Assembly: GCA_034509925.1 (NCBI GenBank)
Contig: CM067528.1
Location: 8,966,001-9,030,000 of the forward strand
Direction of reading: 5' to 3'
Source: Hirudinaria manillensis
Taxonomy: Eukaryota; Annelida; Clitellata; Hirudinida; Hirudinidae
Length of the DNA stretch: 64,000 bases
Shown: positions 46,380 through 56,322 of the stretch, one piece after another
Position numbering within the stretch: the first letter of the stretch is position 1
Layout: each line of letters starts with the position of its first letter
Made by a program: the position numbers and the translations under genes
The notes under the pieces: generated by a model
Databases searched by the model: none
Told to the model about the DNA's origin: nothing
What the model saw: the letters and a program-made list of their open reading frames with translations, nothing else

Positions 46380-46830
46380 TTTAGTTAGTGGCTCAAAAAG
46401 GTATCTGCTTTGCTTTGGAATCCTTTTGGTGAAAACAAATTTTTACGACTGAAATATTATTAATATTACGGTTGTTATTGTAATTTTTACCTAGTTTTTA
46501 CAAATGGTTATTTGTTCCAGCACAGCCATACCACTGAAAAACGATTCTAAAAATTAATTTAACTGATTTAATTAATTTTTATCGAGTAAAATTAGTTTTT
46601 AAAAAATTTATTTAAACCCATATTTGTTTTTTGTGTTAATGATATATCTTTGCTGAGATTTACTAGAAACTTTTAAATTTTCTTTCGATATTTGATTCTG
46701 TAACTAAACAAATCTTTTCCATTTTTTTAATATTATTATTACAAAAAACGTTAAATATGATAAATAGTCATCTTGGTCAGAATATCATAGCCTAACGAAT
46801 CATAAGACAATATTTTTTCATAGAGAATAT
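46380..46830. repeat. Duplicated 5' flank shared by HECT genes 1 and 2
   Basis: Nearly identical to 56323-56773 for its whole length: the same sequence upstream of the ATG, with a few differences only near the outer end. In copy 1 the match stops exactly at the TIR element; in copy 2 it runs on into the 3' flank of HECT gene 3. Confidence 0.92.
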
Positions 46831-47407
46831 CCCAGCAAACACACCACGGAGGTGCCCGGCTATTAAGCTCTGGTTGCTCTGCGAAATACCGGCCTTCAGT
46901 CGGGGGTTCCCCAGCCATATCCCGGCACTATTATTCGCGGATCGACCGTATCCAACCCGCCACAACTATTAAGTAAAGAACTATGCGTATAAAATATTTA
47001 TTTACAAAAATCGTTCATTCATCGACATTTAATTTTCACTTTCGACTTCCAGCTTCTCCATCTCTGGCATTCCCAAACCATCTACAAAGTCCATCCTCCA
47101 AATCTTGGGTGGTGGAGGTTGATGTGTTTGGATTCTTCTTCACTTCATCTGACTAATAAGTAGCATATGGTTCTAGGCTATATAATGTATGACATTAAAG
47201 CCATTTGACTAACCAAGCACAACTTCCATAAACTCAGATTGTTCAAAGGCGATTTTGCCGCAATGTCCCATGAGGCTAAATGATCAGGCCGTATCCTCAG
47301 TCATAAGCTGCTTCAATCATCTTTTTTATTGCTGTGTCTAGGTCGGAACTCCCATTGATATAAAAAGCAGAAATTTTAATAAAAAATGAAAAATTATTAA
47401 ACAAATA

Positions 47408-50401
47408 CTAGAATGTTATCCTTACACTCACCCAACGAGATATTATCACAGCATCCTTTAAAAGGTCCTCGAAGACTAAAAATGAAGTTAATACTCTGGA
47501 CGAGCGCCGACAAGAATCCTCAGAGAGGTTGCCCCATCTGCAAACGTTTCGGACCTTTATTCCTCTGACGTTCTCCGGGGCTGGGCCACACCCGCTGATC
47601 AGGCGGATGTTCTTGTCGGTCGAATCTTTTGCACATCTTCCAAGCCGGAGTCTGGAAATGAGTACCTCCTTTGCCCTGTGGGCACATTGGAAGACGTTTC
47701 TGGTCGAAACCTGTTTTTGAATGCCGTAGTATGAACAGGCAGAAAAGGTATCCCATCTTTCCTGCCATTCCTCCTCGATCTTCTTTGTAACCAGCCTTCG
47801 TGCGTCCTCGACAGTCCCTGGGATTAGGCGGTCCGTCTGGACTCGGGCTGTTGCTGCCTTTGCGAGTAGGTCTGCCTTCTCGTTTCCGGGAATACCTACG
47901 TGTGCGGGTACCCAGACGAGTGTGACTTCCTGTCCCTCTTCACTGAGTTCTGTAATCATAGAGAGAATTCTGTGAGTTGCAGTGTCGTTATACGCGTTAT
48001 TACGATTGCTTAGTAGCTGTATAGCACTAAGGGAATCGCTTAGTATAATAATATTAGGGTCCTCCCCCTTGTAGGAGTTTTTTAAGAGCAGCAGACAGTC
48101 CTCTATGGCTGCCAGTTCGGTGGAACATATGCTGCTCTCAGGAGAGGCTCTGATACTGAGCTCCACCTTCTTCTTAGGAATGAAGATGCCAATACCGGCC
48201 TTGTCCTTCATCTTGGATGCGTCGGTGTAACACAGCAGACTATGTTCCCTGAGGTCCTCGATCTTCTCACGAGCAACCAATGACCTGCGAGGGTCGTCGG
48301 CCGCTATCTCCAGAGTGGTGGTGTCGATCAGGGGACATTTCAGTGTCCATGGAGCTCTGTTTGTTTCCGCGTCTCGTGTGCTTACGATGTCCTTTAGAAT
48401 ATCGTCGGGCACGAGCCTAGCAGCTTCGGAAGGGCTCGGTCGGTTGGCCTTCTTCAGTATCCAGTGGAGTTTGCTCGTCCGTGGTGAGATCCTGGAACTA
48501 GAAGTTAAGTTAAAGTAACAGTTACTTATTGGGTTATGAGGCGAAGCCAGCGATCTGATGGCGTGGTTTGCAGTTAGCTTTTTTCGGCGGAGGCCTAGTG
48601 GAAGCTCACCACATTCCACCTGTAGAGTTGAGGAATTTGTTCCTGGCAGACTACGGCAACAGATTTTTAATGCTTGATATTGCAAGCTGTCATATATTTT
48701 TCTATTGCTTCCATGGCTCATGTCAAAGGCCTCGCCAGCATAATCCAATATAGATCTTATGGTTGCTCTGTATAGCTGGAGGAGGCAGGATTTGCTGGCA
48801 CCCCAAGTGGTTCCAGCAACAGCTCTCATAACATTGAGCCTCTTTCCACATCGCTCTTTGACTGCCTTTGTGTGGGCATTCCAGTTAAGTTTCTCGTCTA
48901 GGATGACTCCCAGAAAAGTCACTGTTGGGGAGACTGGAATGCGACCACCAGCTATATGGAGCCCAACTTTGCAGTTGTAATTCCTCGATTTGTTCTTCTG
49001 AAAGAGAATAGCAGAGGATTTACTACAAGATAATTTAAAACCATTATTATTAAAAAACTTATCCGTATCGTTGAGCTGTTTCTGCATCTTGGACGTCATT
49101 GACGCCAGATTGCTCCCAGAGGTCCAGAAGGCGATGTCGTCTGCATACATGGACATCTTTATCCCTTTTTGTGGCTTAGGCAGACCGTCTAGCATCACGA
49201 TGAATAGTAAAGGGCTTAGGACACTGCCTTGAGGGGTGCCATTTTCCAGCGTGTACTGCCCAGAAAGCTCTGCCCCTATTCGGACTTCAATGGTTCGATC
49301 CTTCATGAAGTCTTGGATCCAGTTCAGCATTGGGCCTCTGATGCCGAGTTTGGACAGTCTGGCGATTATGCCATCCCTCCAAACTAGATCGAAGGCCTTC
49401 TCTAGGTCGAGGAAGACACCCAGCGTCTTCTTCTTTTTGCTGGAGGACGCCATTGCGTCCTGCACTATTCGTACAATCTGGTCTGTACATCCTCTTCCTT
49501 TTCTGAAACCGGCTTGGTTTTGGCTGAGCAAGTTGGAACTTTCAAGGAACCATCTAATCCTAGAACTGACCACTCTTTCGAGGAGTTTGCAGAGAGTAGA
49601 AGTCAGAGAAATGGGTCTGTAAGAGTTTGGATCGGAGGGGTTTTTCCCTTTCTTCTGGATTGGAATGACGGTAGCTTTCTTCCACAAGGAAGGGAGGCGC
49701 CCCAGCGACCAGGATAGATTGAAAAGAGAGACGATACTGTTGAGACAGGGCAGAGGAAGTCTTCTAATCATTTCGTAGTGGATTCCATCGGGGCCAGGAG
49801 AGGAGTTTCCACACTTACGGAGTGAGTCAGCTACCTCCTGGATGTCAATGGGTTTGGAGAGAAATGAGGTGTTCGGATTTTCCTTTTGAGGATCGAAAGA
49901 AAAGACATTCTTGATATGCAAGAAGTTGGGAGAGAGGTTGGCATTATTGCTGGCCCCAGCAAAGGTTTTGGCGAGTCTTTCAGCCTTGCCTTGATTGTTC
50001 AGAGGAGATCCGTCAGGGGAAGAGAGGGGAGGGATGCGAACCCCTCTATGATGGCCGTTCATGCCGTTGACAGTCCTCCAGAGGGTGTCCAATCCTGTTG
50101 ACCTATTGAAGCTCGAGCAGAATTTTTGCCAGCATTCCTTTTTAGAATTCTTTATGATCCATTGAGCCTTGCCCTTTGCCCTTCTGTATTCATCGTGTGC
50201 CTCCACTGTTCGAATCTTCAAGAAGCGGTTCCTTAACCGGTTTCTTTCTTTTACCGCTCTTTTGCAGTCGTCGTTCCAGTAGGGAGCTGCAGGTTTCCTC
50301 GGGCATTGTCTCATGGAATGTCCGGCCCAATCAGATCTGAGGAGAAATTCTGTTAAAGACAGGTCTTGACGAAATGAACTCCATGCTTTGCAATCCAGCA
50401 A
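47408..50401 (-). CDS. I-like non-LTR retrotransposon ORF2 (RT + RNase H), 5'-truncated
   Basis: Uninterrupted 997 codons. Reverse transcriptase occupies about residues 200-500: SYRPISLTST, motif A FLDLEKAFD (about 330), motif B GTPQGSVLSPLLF (about 388) and catalytic MYADD (about 418). An RNase H domain lies at about 750-880, with its acidic residues in YTDASK, STELAAIEDC and LSDSLSAI and the final WVPAHVGIPGNEKADLLAK. RT plus C-terminal RNase H indicates the I/Jockey-related group with RNase H. The upstream apurinic endonuclease and ORF1 are absent: the frame starts in the linker after the endonuclease, so this is a typical 5'-truncated insertion. The clean ORF suggests a recent insertion. 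It sits inside the TIR element, in the same orientation as the HECT genes. Confidence 0.9.
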   Translation of the reverse strand: MLDCKAWSSFRQDLSLTEFLLRSDWAGHSMRQCPRKPAAPYWNDDCKRAVKERNRLRNRFLKIRTVEAHDEYRRAKGKAQWIIKNSKKECWQKFCSSFNRSTGLDTLWRTVNGMNGHHRGVRIPPLSSPDGSPLNNQGKAERLAKTFAGASNNANLSPNFLHIKNVFSFDPQKENPNTSFLSKPIDIQEVADSLRKCGNSSPGPDGIHYEMIRRLPLPCLNSIVSLFNLSWSLGRLPSLWKKATVIPIQKKGKNPSDPNSYRPISLTSTLCKLLERVVSSRIRWFLESSNLLSQNQAGFRKGRGCTDQIVRIVQDAMASSSKKKKTLGVFLDLEKAFDLVWRDGIIARLSKLGIRGPMLNWIQDFMKDRTIEVRIGAELSGQYTLENGTPQGSVLSPLLFIVMLDGLPKPQKGIKMSMYADDIAFWTSGSNLASMTSKMQKQLNDTDKFFNNNGFKLSCSKSSAILFQKNKSRNYNCKVGLHIAGGRIPVSPTVTFLGVILDEKLNWNAHTKAVKERCGKRLNVMRAVAGTTWGASKSCLLQLYRATIRSILDYAGEAFDMSHGSNRKIYDSLQYQALKICCRSLPGTNSSTLQVECGELPLGLRRKKLTANHAIRSLASPHNPISNCYFNLTSSSRISPRTSKLHWILKKANRPSPSEAARLVPDDILKDIVSTRDAETNRAPWTLKCPLIDTTTLEIAADDPRRSLVAREKIEDLREHSLLCYTDASKMKDKAGIGIFIPKKKVELSIRASPESSICSTELAAIEDCLLLLKNSYKGEDPNIIILSDSLSAIQLLSNRNNAYNDTATHRILSMITELSEEGQEVTLVWVPAHVGIPGNEKADLLAKAATARVQTDRLIPGTVEDARRLVTKKIEEEWQERWDTFSACSYYGIQKQVSTRNVFQCAHRAKEVLISRLRLGRCAKDSTDKNIRLISGCGPAPENVRGIKVRNVCRWGNLSEDSCRRSSRVLTSFLVFEDLLKDAVIISRWVSVRITF

Positions 50402-50650
50402 GTGTGGATATCATTTTCCGATGGATCTGCAAAAAACGTGGAAAACTATTATCTCACTAACTAATACAGTATTATTATTTTTTTTTATATTTTTTTTTTT
50501 TATTTATTTATTTTTTGTTTTTGTTTTTTTAATTTTTTTAAAATTTTTATTCCTTCCTATTATTATCCATCATTATCATTAATACTTAACCTAACTAACA
50601 TAGTCTTGACCATCTTCGTTATGAACAAGACTTTAAACCACTCACACACA
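50402..50650 (-). repeat. A-rich tail between two retrotransposon fragments
   Basis: On the minus strand this region becomes A-rich (about 50550 down to 50470, with runs of A and AAAT). It is best explained as the poly(A)-like 3' tail of the RLE-type retrotransposon to its right, next to the 5' break of the I-like element to its left. Confidence 0.55.
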
Positions 50651-52100
50651 CTTGTACTCGCCTCGGATCGAGCCGAGAGGTGGTTTTGAGCACTGGTCGA
50701 TTGATTGTCCCCGGTTCTCCGTGGGAGACTACCTGGCGTCCCTCTTTGACCATATCCACTGCGACGCCGCCTCAGCAGCCCTGGACATCTTCGCCATGGA
50801 TTTTGACCTAGCGCTACTGGTTAGGCCAACCTCTCGCAGGAACGCCTAGGTAAACTTTCCGATGAGTCCCCTTGCTCCCACCTATATGGCGAAGAACCAA
50901 ACCCTGTACCCCTTTTGTCTGATGTCCATCGTCAGGTCCAGGTATTTTTCCTCCTTCAGACTGTTGCTAATATCTATTCTATCTTCCCAGGGCACTGTCA
51001 ACTCTGCCAGGACGAGTGCATCTGCCTTAGTTGATGACAGTGCAATGTCCGGCCTTTTCCCACTTTCTGCTAGCACCTGGGGATAGTGCCTCAACCCTGC
51101 GATATCTGCCGCTATCTCCCAGTCATTGGCAATCTCGAGGAGGTGGCTCCTTCTTGACACACATCTGTTCTTTGCGAACTGGGAGGCGCCCTCTCGTAAG
51201 AAGTACGTCGCTCTCTGTGGAACCGATACCCTTGCGTTGGCGCTGGAGCAGGCTGTCTTGACGGTTTCGGTTACGGCCAGCAGAACTTGATTGTGACGCC
51301 ACGTAAAGCGGCCATGCGCCAGGGCGAAACTGCACCCAGACAGTACGTGACGGAGTGTCTGTCTCTCTCCGCAGAGCGTGCACTCAGTGTTCGCCATCAT
51401 CCATCGTTGTAGGTTGTCGCGCGAGGGCAGCACGTCGTAGACCGCGCGAACAACGAAGGCCAGCCTGAATGGGGACATGTTCCACATTTCCTGCCACGTT
51501 ATCGATCTATGGAGGACTTCTTCCCACGTGGTCCATTGCCCTTGTTGGGACTGCTGAACTGCCTTGGCTATTCGCTCGCTTTCAATTTCCCTCCTCCTTT
51601 CCTGGATCACCATCGTAGCTCTAAGTGGAGAGCTCGCCTTCGACCATCTTGTGAAATGGTTCCAGCCCACGCCAAGACGGTCGCTCTGCACCGGGCCTTT
51701 TATTTCTTCGAACTTCAGAGCTTCTTCCGACTTTGTGATCTCCTCCTGGGTCTTGAACTTTCTTCCTGATCTCAGCAGCGGCGCAACTTCTCGGATTGAT
51801 GTATCCGCGGAGTTATTCATCCTTGGCTGCGTTCGGATCTTTCCAATCTTGTATTCTTCGACAATGGATCGTAACGGAAGGCGAAGTTTTGCGCTCTTGC
51901 TGTAGAGAGCGACCGACGTCAGTCCCGGCGGAAAACCCAGCCATAATCTTACTCTCCGGCTGTATCTCCTTTCCATCGCCTCGACGGAGGACAGGCCGAT
52001 CTCATAGATGGTGAGAGGCCATAGGAGTCTTGGAAGCAGAACAAACTGCGACAGCCTGCAGTCATCTCGAACTGGGAAATGCACCCCTTCTGGAAAATCT
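50590..52100 (-). mobile_element. 3' fragment of an RLE-type (R2/NeSL-like) non-LTR retrotransposon
   Basis: The minus-strand coding region 50882-52084 (400 codons) is the C-terminal part of an RT protein. It contains a thumb-type region (RRYSRRVRLWLG), a zinc-knuckle-like CTLCGERQTLRHVLSGC and a restriction-like endonuclease core (KRPDIALSS followed by LAELTVPWEDR and KYLDL). The order RT, CCHC, PD-(D/E)xK-like endonuclease is known from the R2/NeSL/Hero group. The RT palm is missing (5' truncation near 52100). 3' UTR plus A-rich tail at the left end. The ORF is open but cannot retrotranspose alone. Confidence 0.75.
50882..52084 (-). pseudogene. RT C-terminus with restriction-like endonuclease
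   Basis: Coding part of the fragment described above. It starts in mid-protein (the first Met is not a real start) and ends near YRVWFFAI. CCHC at about residues 235-252; the PD...E endonuclease motif at about 345-370. No catalytic RT motifs remain. Confidence 0.7.
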
Positions 52101-52288
52101 GCATTTTCAATCCATTGCCTTTCTTAAGGTTTTGAATCTTTATGAACATCAAGATATTCATTTTTATCAGACTTTCAAGAATTGAAATAATCTCCTTAAC
52201 AGCCTTTTTCTAAATCTGTTTTAACAACATATCAATAATGAATCAATAATTCGTGAATTTGTCCAATAACATTACAATATTGCTTAAC

Positions 52289-52648
52289 TCACTTTTTTGT
52301 CAATCTTTTGAAATGTGAGAAGGTTGTTTCATATTTCTTCAAGAACAGTTGACCTTCTTTAATCCTCTTAACAATTTGGGCAAGAGGTTTATTTGGCTTT
52401 TTAACTAATTTTTTAAGCTGGTACAGAAGAGTTTCAAATTTAAATGATGGCACAGACCATGTTTCTTCATAAAACTGGCGAGATGACTCTTTAATCCACT
52501 CTAGTGTATCATCATAGTCATTGTGTATACTTGAGCATGGAGGAGCACTATCAACGTTAACAAAAGTAACAGTCTCGAATGAATCCATTATTTGAGACAT
52601 TCGCTTCGCTAATTTACGCCTTTGAGTGCGTGTTGACCAAAATGACAC
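52289..52648 (-). CDS. Unassigned 119-codon ORF inside the TIR element
   Basis: Basic, Lys-rich protein with no family I recognise. It contains TLEWIKESSRQFYEETWSVP and ends in basic KKYETTF-type sequence. It may be a remnant exon of a protein of the TIR element or of the host locus. No splice partners were found. Listed because it is the only ORF of length outside the retroelements here. Confidence 0.25.
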   Translation of the reverse strand: MSFWSTRTQRRKLAKRMSQIMDSFETVTFVNVDSAPPCSSIHNDYDDTLEWIKESSRQFYEETWSVPSFKFETLLYQLKKLVKKPNKPLAQIVKRIKEGQLFLKKYETTFSHFKRLTKK

Positions 52649-52849
52649 CCATTCTAAAGAGGTGATGCAGAAAAAAACCTTAGCTTGAAAGTTTTCAATA
52701 AACTATCAAATTAAATAATAAAAAATCACTAAATTATCTGGAAGTTCGATCAGCAACGTATTAGCAGTGACACACACCCCATTCCAAACAGTCTAATCCT
52801 AACAGATGTAAATCGGACCAAGAGACAAAGACTCTGGCCTTATAATACC

Positions 52850-53308
52850 CGCGCATGATCCGCCCATTTTACGCCTTTATGAAAATTCGTTGTAAATATA
52901 TTTAATTATAACTCCAAACGTTATTTAGTGAGCACATTCGTTAAATAACATCGTTTGCAACAACGACTTATTTAGCATGAATTTTCAATCTAAATAACAT
53001 CAATAGTTAGTTTAATACAGGCAAGCCGGGCAACACGCCCTCTACCCTATATTCCGTGTACGGCTTTAGAAAGACAGCTCTCCACTAGGCTTAGCTCCGC
53101 CCATTTGTTTAGCCGTTAATTCGTGAAAACTCACTTTAAATAGTTCCAAACGTTATTTATTGAGTACATTCACGTTAAACAATATCCTCTGCACCAGCGA
53201 CTACTTTAGCGAGAATTTTCAAACTAAATGACATTAAAATTGTTTGGCTGATGCGGGCAAAACGGGCAATCCGCATTCAGCCCTCGCCCCCCGGATGTGT
53301 TTGCTGGG
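52850..53308. repeat. Two diverged copies of the TIR-element right-end unit
   Basis: 53042-53308 is closely related to 63615-63880, the right part of the second TIR element (shared TAGCTCCGCCCA, AGCCGTTAATTCGTGAAAAC and CTCTGCACCAGCGACT). The segment at 52850-53040 is a more diverged copy of the same unit in the same orientation (CCGCCCATTTTACGCC, CCAAACGTTATTTAGTGAGC). Confidence 0.8.
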
Positions 53309-53466
53309 ATGTGATTGAAACCAAACAAATTTAACCAGAAAATATGAAGGAATGAAAAGAAAGTTATACTTTACTACGAAATATAACAAAGTAATATATA
53401 ATTCATTTTATGTAGAAAATATTTTAAAATACGATTTATTCGTTAAAAAATTATACCAAATCTTCT
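53309..53466. repeat. 3' flank of HECT gene 2, duplicate of the flank of gene 3
   Basis: Nearly identical to 56774-56936 (a few substitutions and one short indel). This is the 3' UTR and flank of a type B gene, although the body of gene 2 is type A. It supports the hybrid origin of gene 2. Confidence 0.92.
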
Positions 53467-56322
53467 TCAAACATATCCAAAAGAACTTGATCCTTCTCTA
53501 ATGGCAAGGAGGAGCTTTTCTTCAAGAACTTCCTTACAGCTGTAACGATTTAAAATCAATGTGTTGAAACATGTTGATGATGACGGGAAACATTTGTCAG
53601 GATCCCCATCACGTTCCCTGAGCTGGATTGTAAGTTTTGGTGCCAACGTTTTAAGACCACCACAGGGTAACCTCGGACTGCTCGTAACAAACTGAAGGAA
53701 ATAACTCTGATCACTGGCAGATAATGACGAGAGAACCTCGAATAAATATTGAACGATAGGATTATCTGCAGATAGTCCATCTTCCAAACTGCAATTATCC
53801 CTGAGGTATTCGACAGTCCACTGCTCTTTCCGAATGCCGCAAAACAGCAGATCAAGTTCGTCAAAATAAAATCGTTTAAACAATTTCACTGAAAAAAACT
53901 GGTTGAATCCGGACCTAAGTCTTCTGAAGCTCTCTTCTGGTCCTTTGTACAACAGCCACCAGATCAATAACTGCAAATATTCTTCCAAATTATGAGCTGT
54001 CAAAAAAATATCTTCGCCACCGCTTTTCATTTCCACCGATGGAAATCCGGGAAGAGTAAAATTGATGCACAGATCTTCAAAAGAGCATCCATCGCATTTC
54101 AATTTCGATAAGGCATCTGCACGCTCCTCAGGAGTTAGAGATTTGTCATTGGTAATGTTCAATTTCTCTTTCATGGTCCTGATTAAGCTTAATACGAATT
54201 TGAACATGGAGGGTACAACATACTGTAGATCGCCAAGTGAAAGAAACTGCATTCCATCAATTGTACCAATCATGCTCTTATAAAACGCATTGCTAAAATT
54301 AATATCGAGCCTTTCACCAATTGCGATCGACTTTGCCATGACAATCCCAACGGCTTCCATCACGTTTTGCGACTGTAATGAAGATAAAGGCTTAGGAAAC
54401 AGGCCCACTGGTGAATTAACGTACACCACACCGTTGACACTCGTAACTGGATCGCCAATCCACACGTCCAATTCGTACCTCTGACAATCTCGGGAGAATT
54501 CTGTGTAAAATTCTTTCACAGGCCCGTTGCCAGTTGCAATTTCTCCTTCAAATCTTATTCCCGAAGCAAATGACTTCGAGGTGTTAAACAAATGAAGTTT
54601 GTCAGAAACAAAGCTAGCCAGTTCTGTCCTTGGAACTTCAATCGAATCCTCCTCACCGGGGTAAAAATGGTCAAACACTTGATCTCCTACATCCACAGAA
54701 AATAAATTCTCACGCGTCTCATACGAGAATAAAAATGGATAATGATCTGCTATTTTTATAATTGACTCGGTCATGTTGGTATATTCTTTGGACATTCCCC
54801 TATCGATCAATTCAAAATAAACAGTTTCTAAATTTTTACTTACAAAATGATTTCTATCGATCAGCTTTTCGGTAGTCACAACTCCAAAAACCAATCCCCA
54901 ATTCTCATTTACCTCGTTGAAAATTGATAAAAGTCTCAGTACCTGGACAAACGGGTTTGTTTTCAGTTCATCTGGAGAGTTTGACAAACCGAGAGCTCTG
55001 TTCATAGATGCCGAAACGCGTAGTCCTAGACTGATGCTTTTTGGCGATTCCGGTATCATAGCGAAACGGTCTCTATCACCAATGTCGTCAATGTGAATCA
55101 AAAAACCCTGATCTATCAAGATTAGATCGAGTGTTTCAACTAGTGACGTGATGAAGGTTTTAAAGTTTTCGATTCCCTTTGACTCTTTTACCATTCTTTG
55201 TAGGACGAGCGGCTCTTCGAGAGGCAGGTTTTGCGGCAACTTCAAGATTAGTGCTACAGATGATAACAAGCGATGGTATCTCAATCCATAAATTGACCAA
55301 AGATCCATGATATTGCTATTCCCAGGGAGAAGAGCTTCGAGAATTATGTTTATTTTACTCAGGCGAAATTGAAGGTTTTCTTGAATAGGAGTCATTTCAT
55401 CGTAGTCGTACAACCAATACGTTACAGACCTTGCCCAAAAGTCCGTCACCCAATGCCATTCGTCATCCAAGAGCGATTCAACGTTCGGATTATTATGAAG
55501 AACTTCAAAGAGTTTTGCCTTCTGAAATTTTCTCACATGGTTGTCTATCAAAGTTTCCATGACGGCCAAACCAATTGCCGTGTTTTCCTCTTGTACCGAC
55601 AGCACCAAATCTTTTACGAATGACAAAAGATCATCAATTTTCACGAAATTGGTTAGTATGTTTAAACTGTTTGCCCAGAATATAGTCTTCAAGAGAAGAA
55701 CCTGCTGCACGAACAGCGATTCTGAGCTCGTGCACAATTCGTAAACTAGAGGAAATAATCTGTCAAGCGTGGAAATAAGATATGAAGTGTTATCTGCTTT
55801 AACGTGGGTACCTGTGAATAAAACACCCATGCCGATGTCTTTTAAAGAGTCGTAACTCGGCAGAGGCGGCAATGCAGGTAACAGTTCGGAAATCACGTGT
55901 GCCACAGTGATTTCGTTCGATCCGTCTTGCAGTGCACACTTAATGAGTCCGTTTTCCTTTTCCATTTTCATTACCTTGATGAGAGCATTGACAATACCAC
56001 TTTGTTCCAGGATCACGAATCTCTTGAAGCGACAATATACGTTCACAAGATCGTGTAAAACCATCAATATTTCCGTGTTGTCGGATATAATATCGTACGA
56101 CGTAAGTCCAACGAGCAACTTCAGAAAATTGTTCGTTATGACGCATTTCCTGAACCGACAGGGGGTATGTTGCCAAACGTTGAAGACCGTATGGAAATCC
56201 TTAAATCTACGTACCAAGCTCGAACAATCATCGATTAACATTCGTATGTGGCCAGGATTCGCTCCCTTTAGGTCGAGTAGAAATTCCACAATTTCTTCCT
56301 CTATTTTTCCGAAATCACGCAT
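53467..56322 (-). CDS. HECT E3 ubiquitin ligase, hybrid (array copy 2: 5' type A, 3' type B)
   Basis: Intronless, 951 codons, same architecture as copy 1, with the catalytic PSSSTCFNTLIL loop and no frame damage. From the ATG to about residue 830 it is almost identical to copy 1. From the CGIRKEQWTVEYLRDN region to the stop, and through its 3' flank, it is identical or nearly so to copy 3 (NCSLEDGLSADNPIVQ, KLTIQLRERDGD, end SSSFGYV). The last copy-1/2-specific base against copy 3 is at 53827 and the first copy-3-specific base against copy 1 is at 53789, so the switch lies in 53790-53826. Residues 315-445 are unusually diverged from copy 1. Confidence 0.9.
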   Translation of the reverse strand: MRDFGKIEEEIVEFLLDLKGANPGHIRMLIDDCSSLVRRFKDFHTVFNVWQHTPCRFRKCVITNNFLKLLVGLTSYDIISDNTEILMVLHDLVNVYCRFKRFVILEQSGIVNALIKVMKMEKENGLIKCALQDGSNEITVAHVISELLPALPPLPSYDSLKDIGMGVLFTGTHVKADNTSYLISTLDRLFPLVYELCTSSESLFVQQVLLLKTIFWANSLNILTNFVKIDDLLSFVKDLVLSVQEENTAIGLAVMETLIDNHVRKFQKAKLFEVLHNNPNVESLLDDEWHWVTDFWARSVTYWLYDYDEMTPIQENLQFRLSKINIILEALLPGNSNIMDLWSIYGLRYHRLLSSVALILKLPQNLPLEEPLVLQRMVKESKGIENFKTFITSLVETLDLILIDQGFLIHIDDIGDRDRFAMIPESPKSISLGLRVSASMNRALGLSNSPDELKTNPFVQVLRLLSIFNEVNENWGLVFGVVTTEKLIDRNHFVSKNLETVYFELIDRGMSKEYTNMTESIIKIADHYPFLFSYETRENLFSVDVGDQVFDHFYPGEEDSIEVPRTELASFVSDKLHLFNTSKSFASGIRFEGEIATGNGPVKEFYTEFSRDCQRYELDVWIGDPVTSVNGVVYVNSPVGLFPKPLSSLQSQNVMEAVGIVMAKSIAIGERLDINFSNAFYKSMIGTIDGMQFLSLGDLQYVVPSMFKFVLSLIRTMKEKLNITNDKSLTPEERADALSKLKCDGCSFEDLCINFTLPGFPSVEMKSGGEDIFLTAHNLEEYLQLLIWWLLYKGPEESFRRLRSGFNQFFSVKLFKRFYFDELDLLFCGIRKEQWTVEYLRDNCSLEDGLSADNPIVQYLFEVLSSLSASDQSYFLQFVTSSPRLPCGGLKTLAPKLTIQLRERDGDPDKCFPSSSTCFNTLILNRYSCKEVLEEKLLLAIREGSSSFGYV

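Larger units (their letters stand above)
46831..53308. mobile_element. 6.5-kb composite TIR element between HECT genes 1 and 2
   Basis: It begins CCCAGCAAACACA and ends TGTGTTTGCTGGG, a perfect inverted repeat, with AT directly repeated on both sides (46829-46830, 53309-53310). The related spacer between HECT genes 2 and 3 shows the unoccupied site (AT at 56772-56773) with the same flanks, which fixes the borders. Inside are a non-LTR retrotransposon, a second retrotransposon fragment, an unassigned 119-codon ORF and two diverged copies of a roughly 200-260-bp unit at the right end (52850-53040, 53042-53308). Superfamily not recognised; no transposase seen. Confidence 0.85.
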
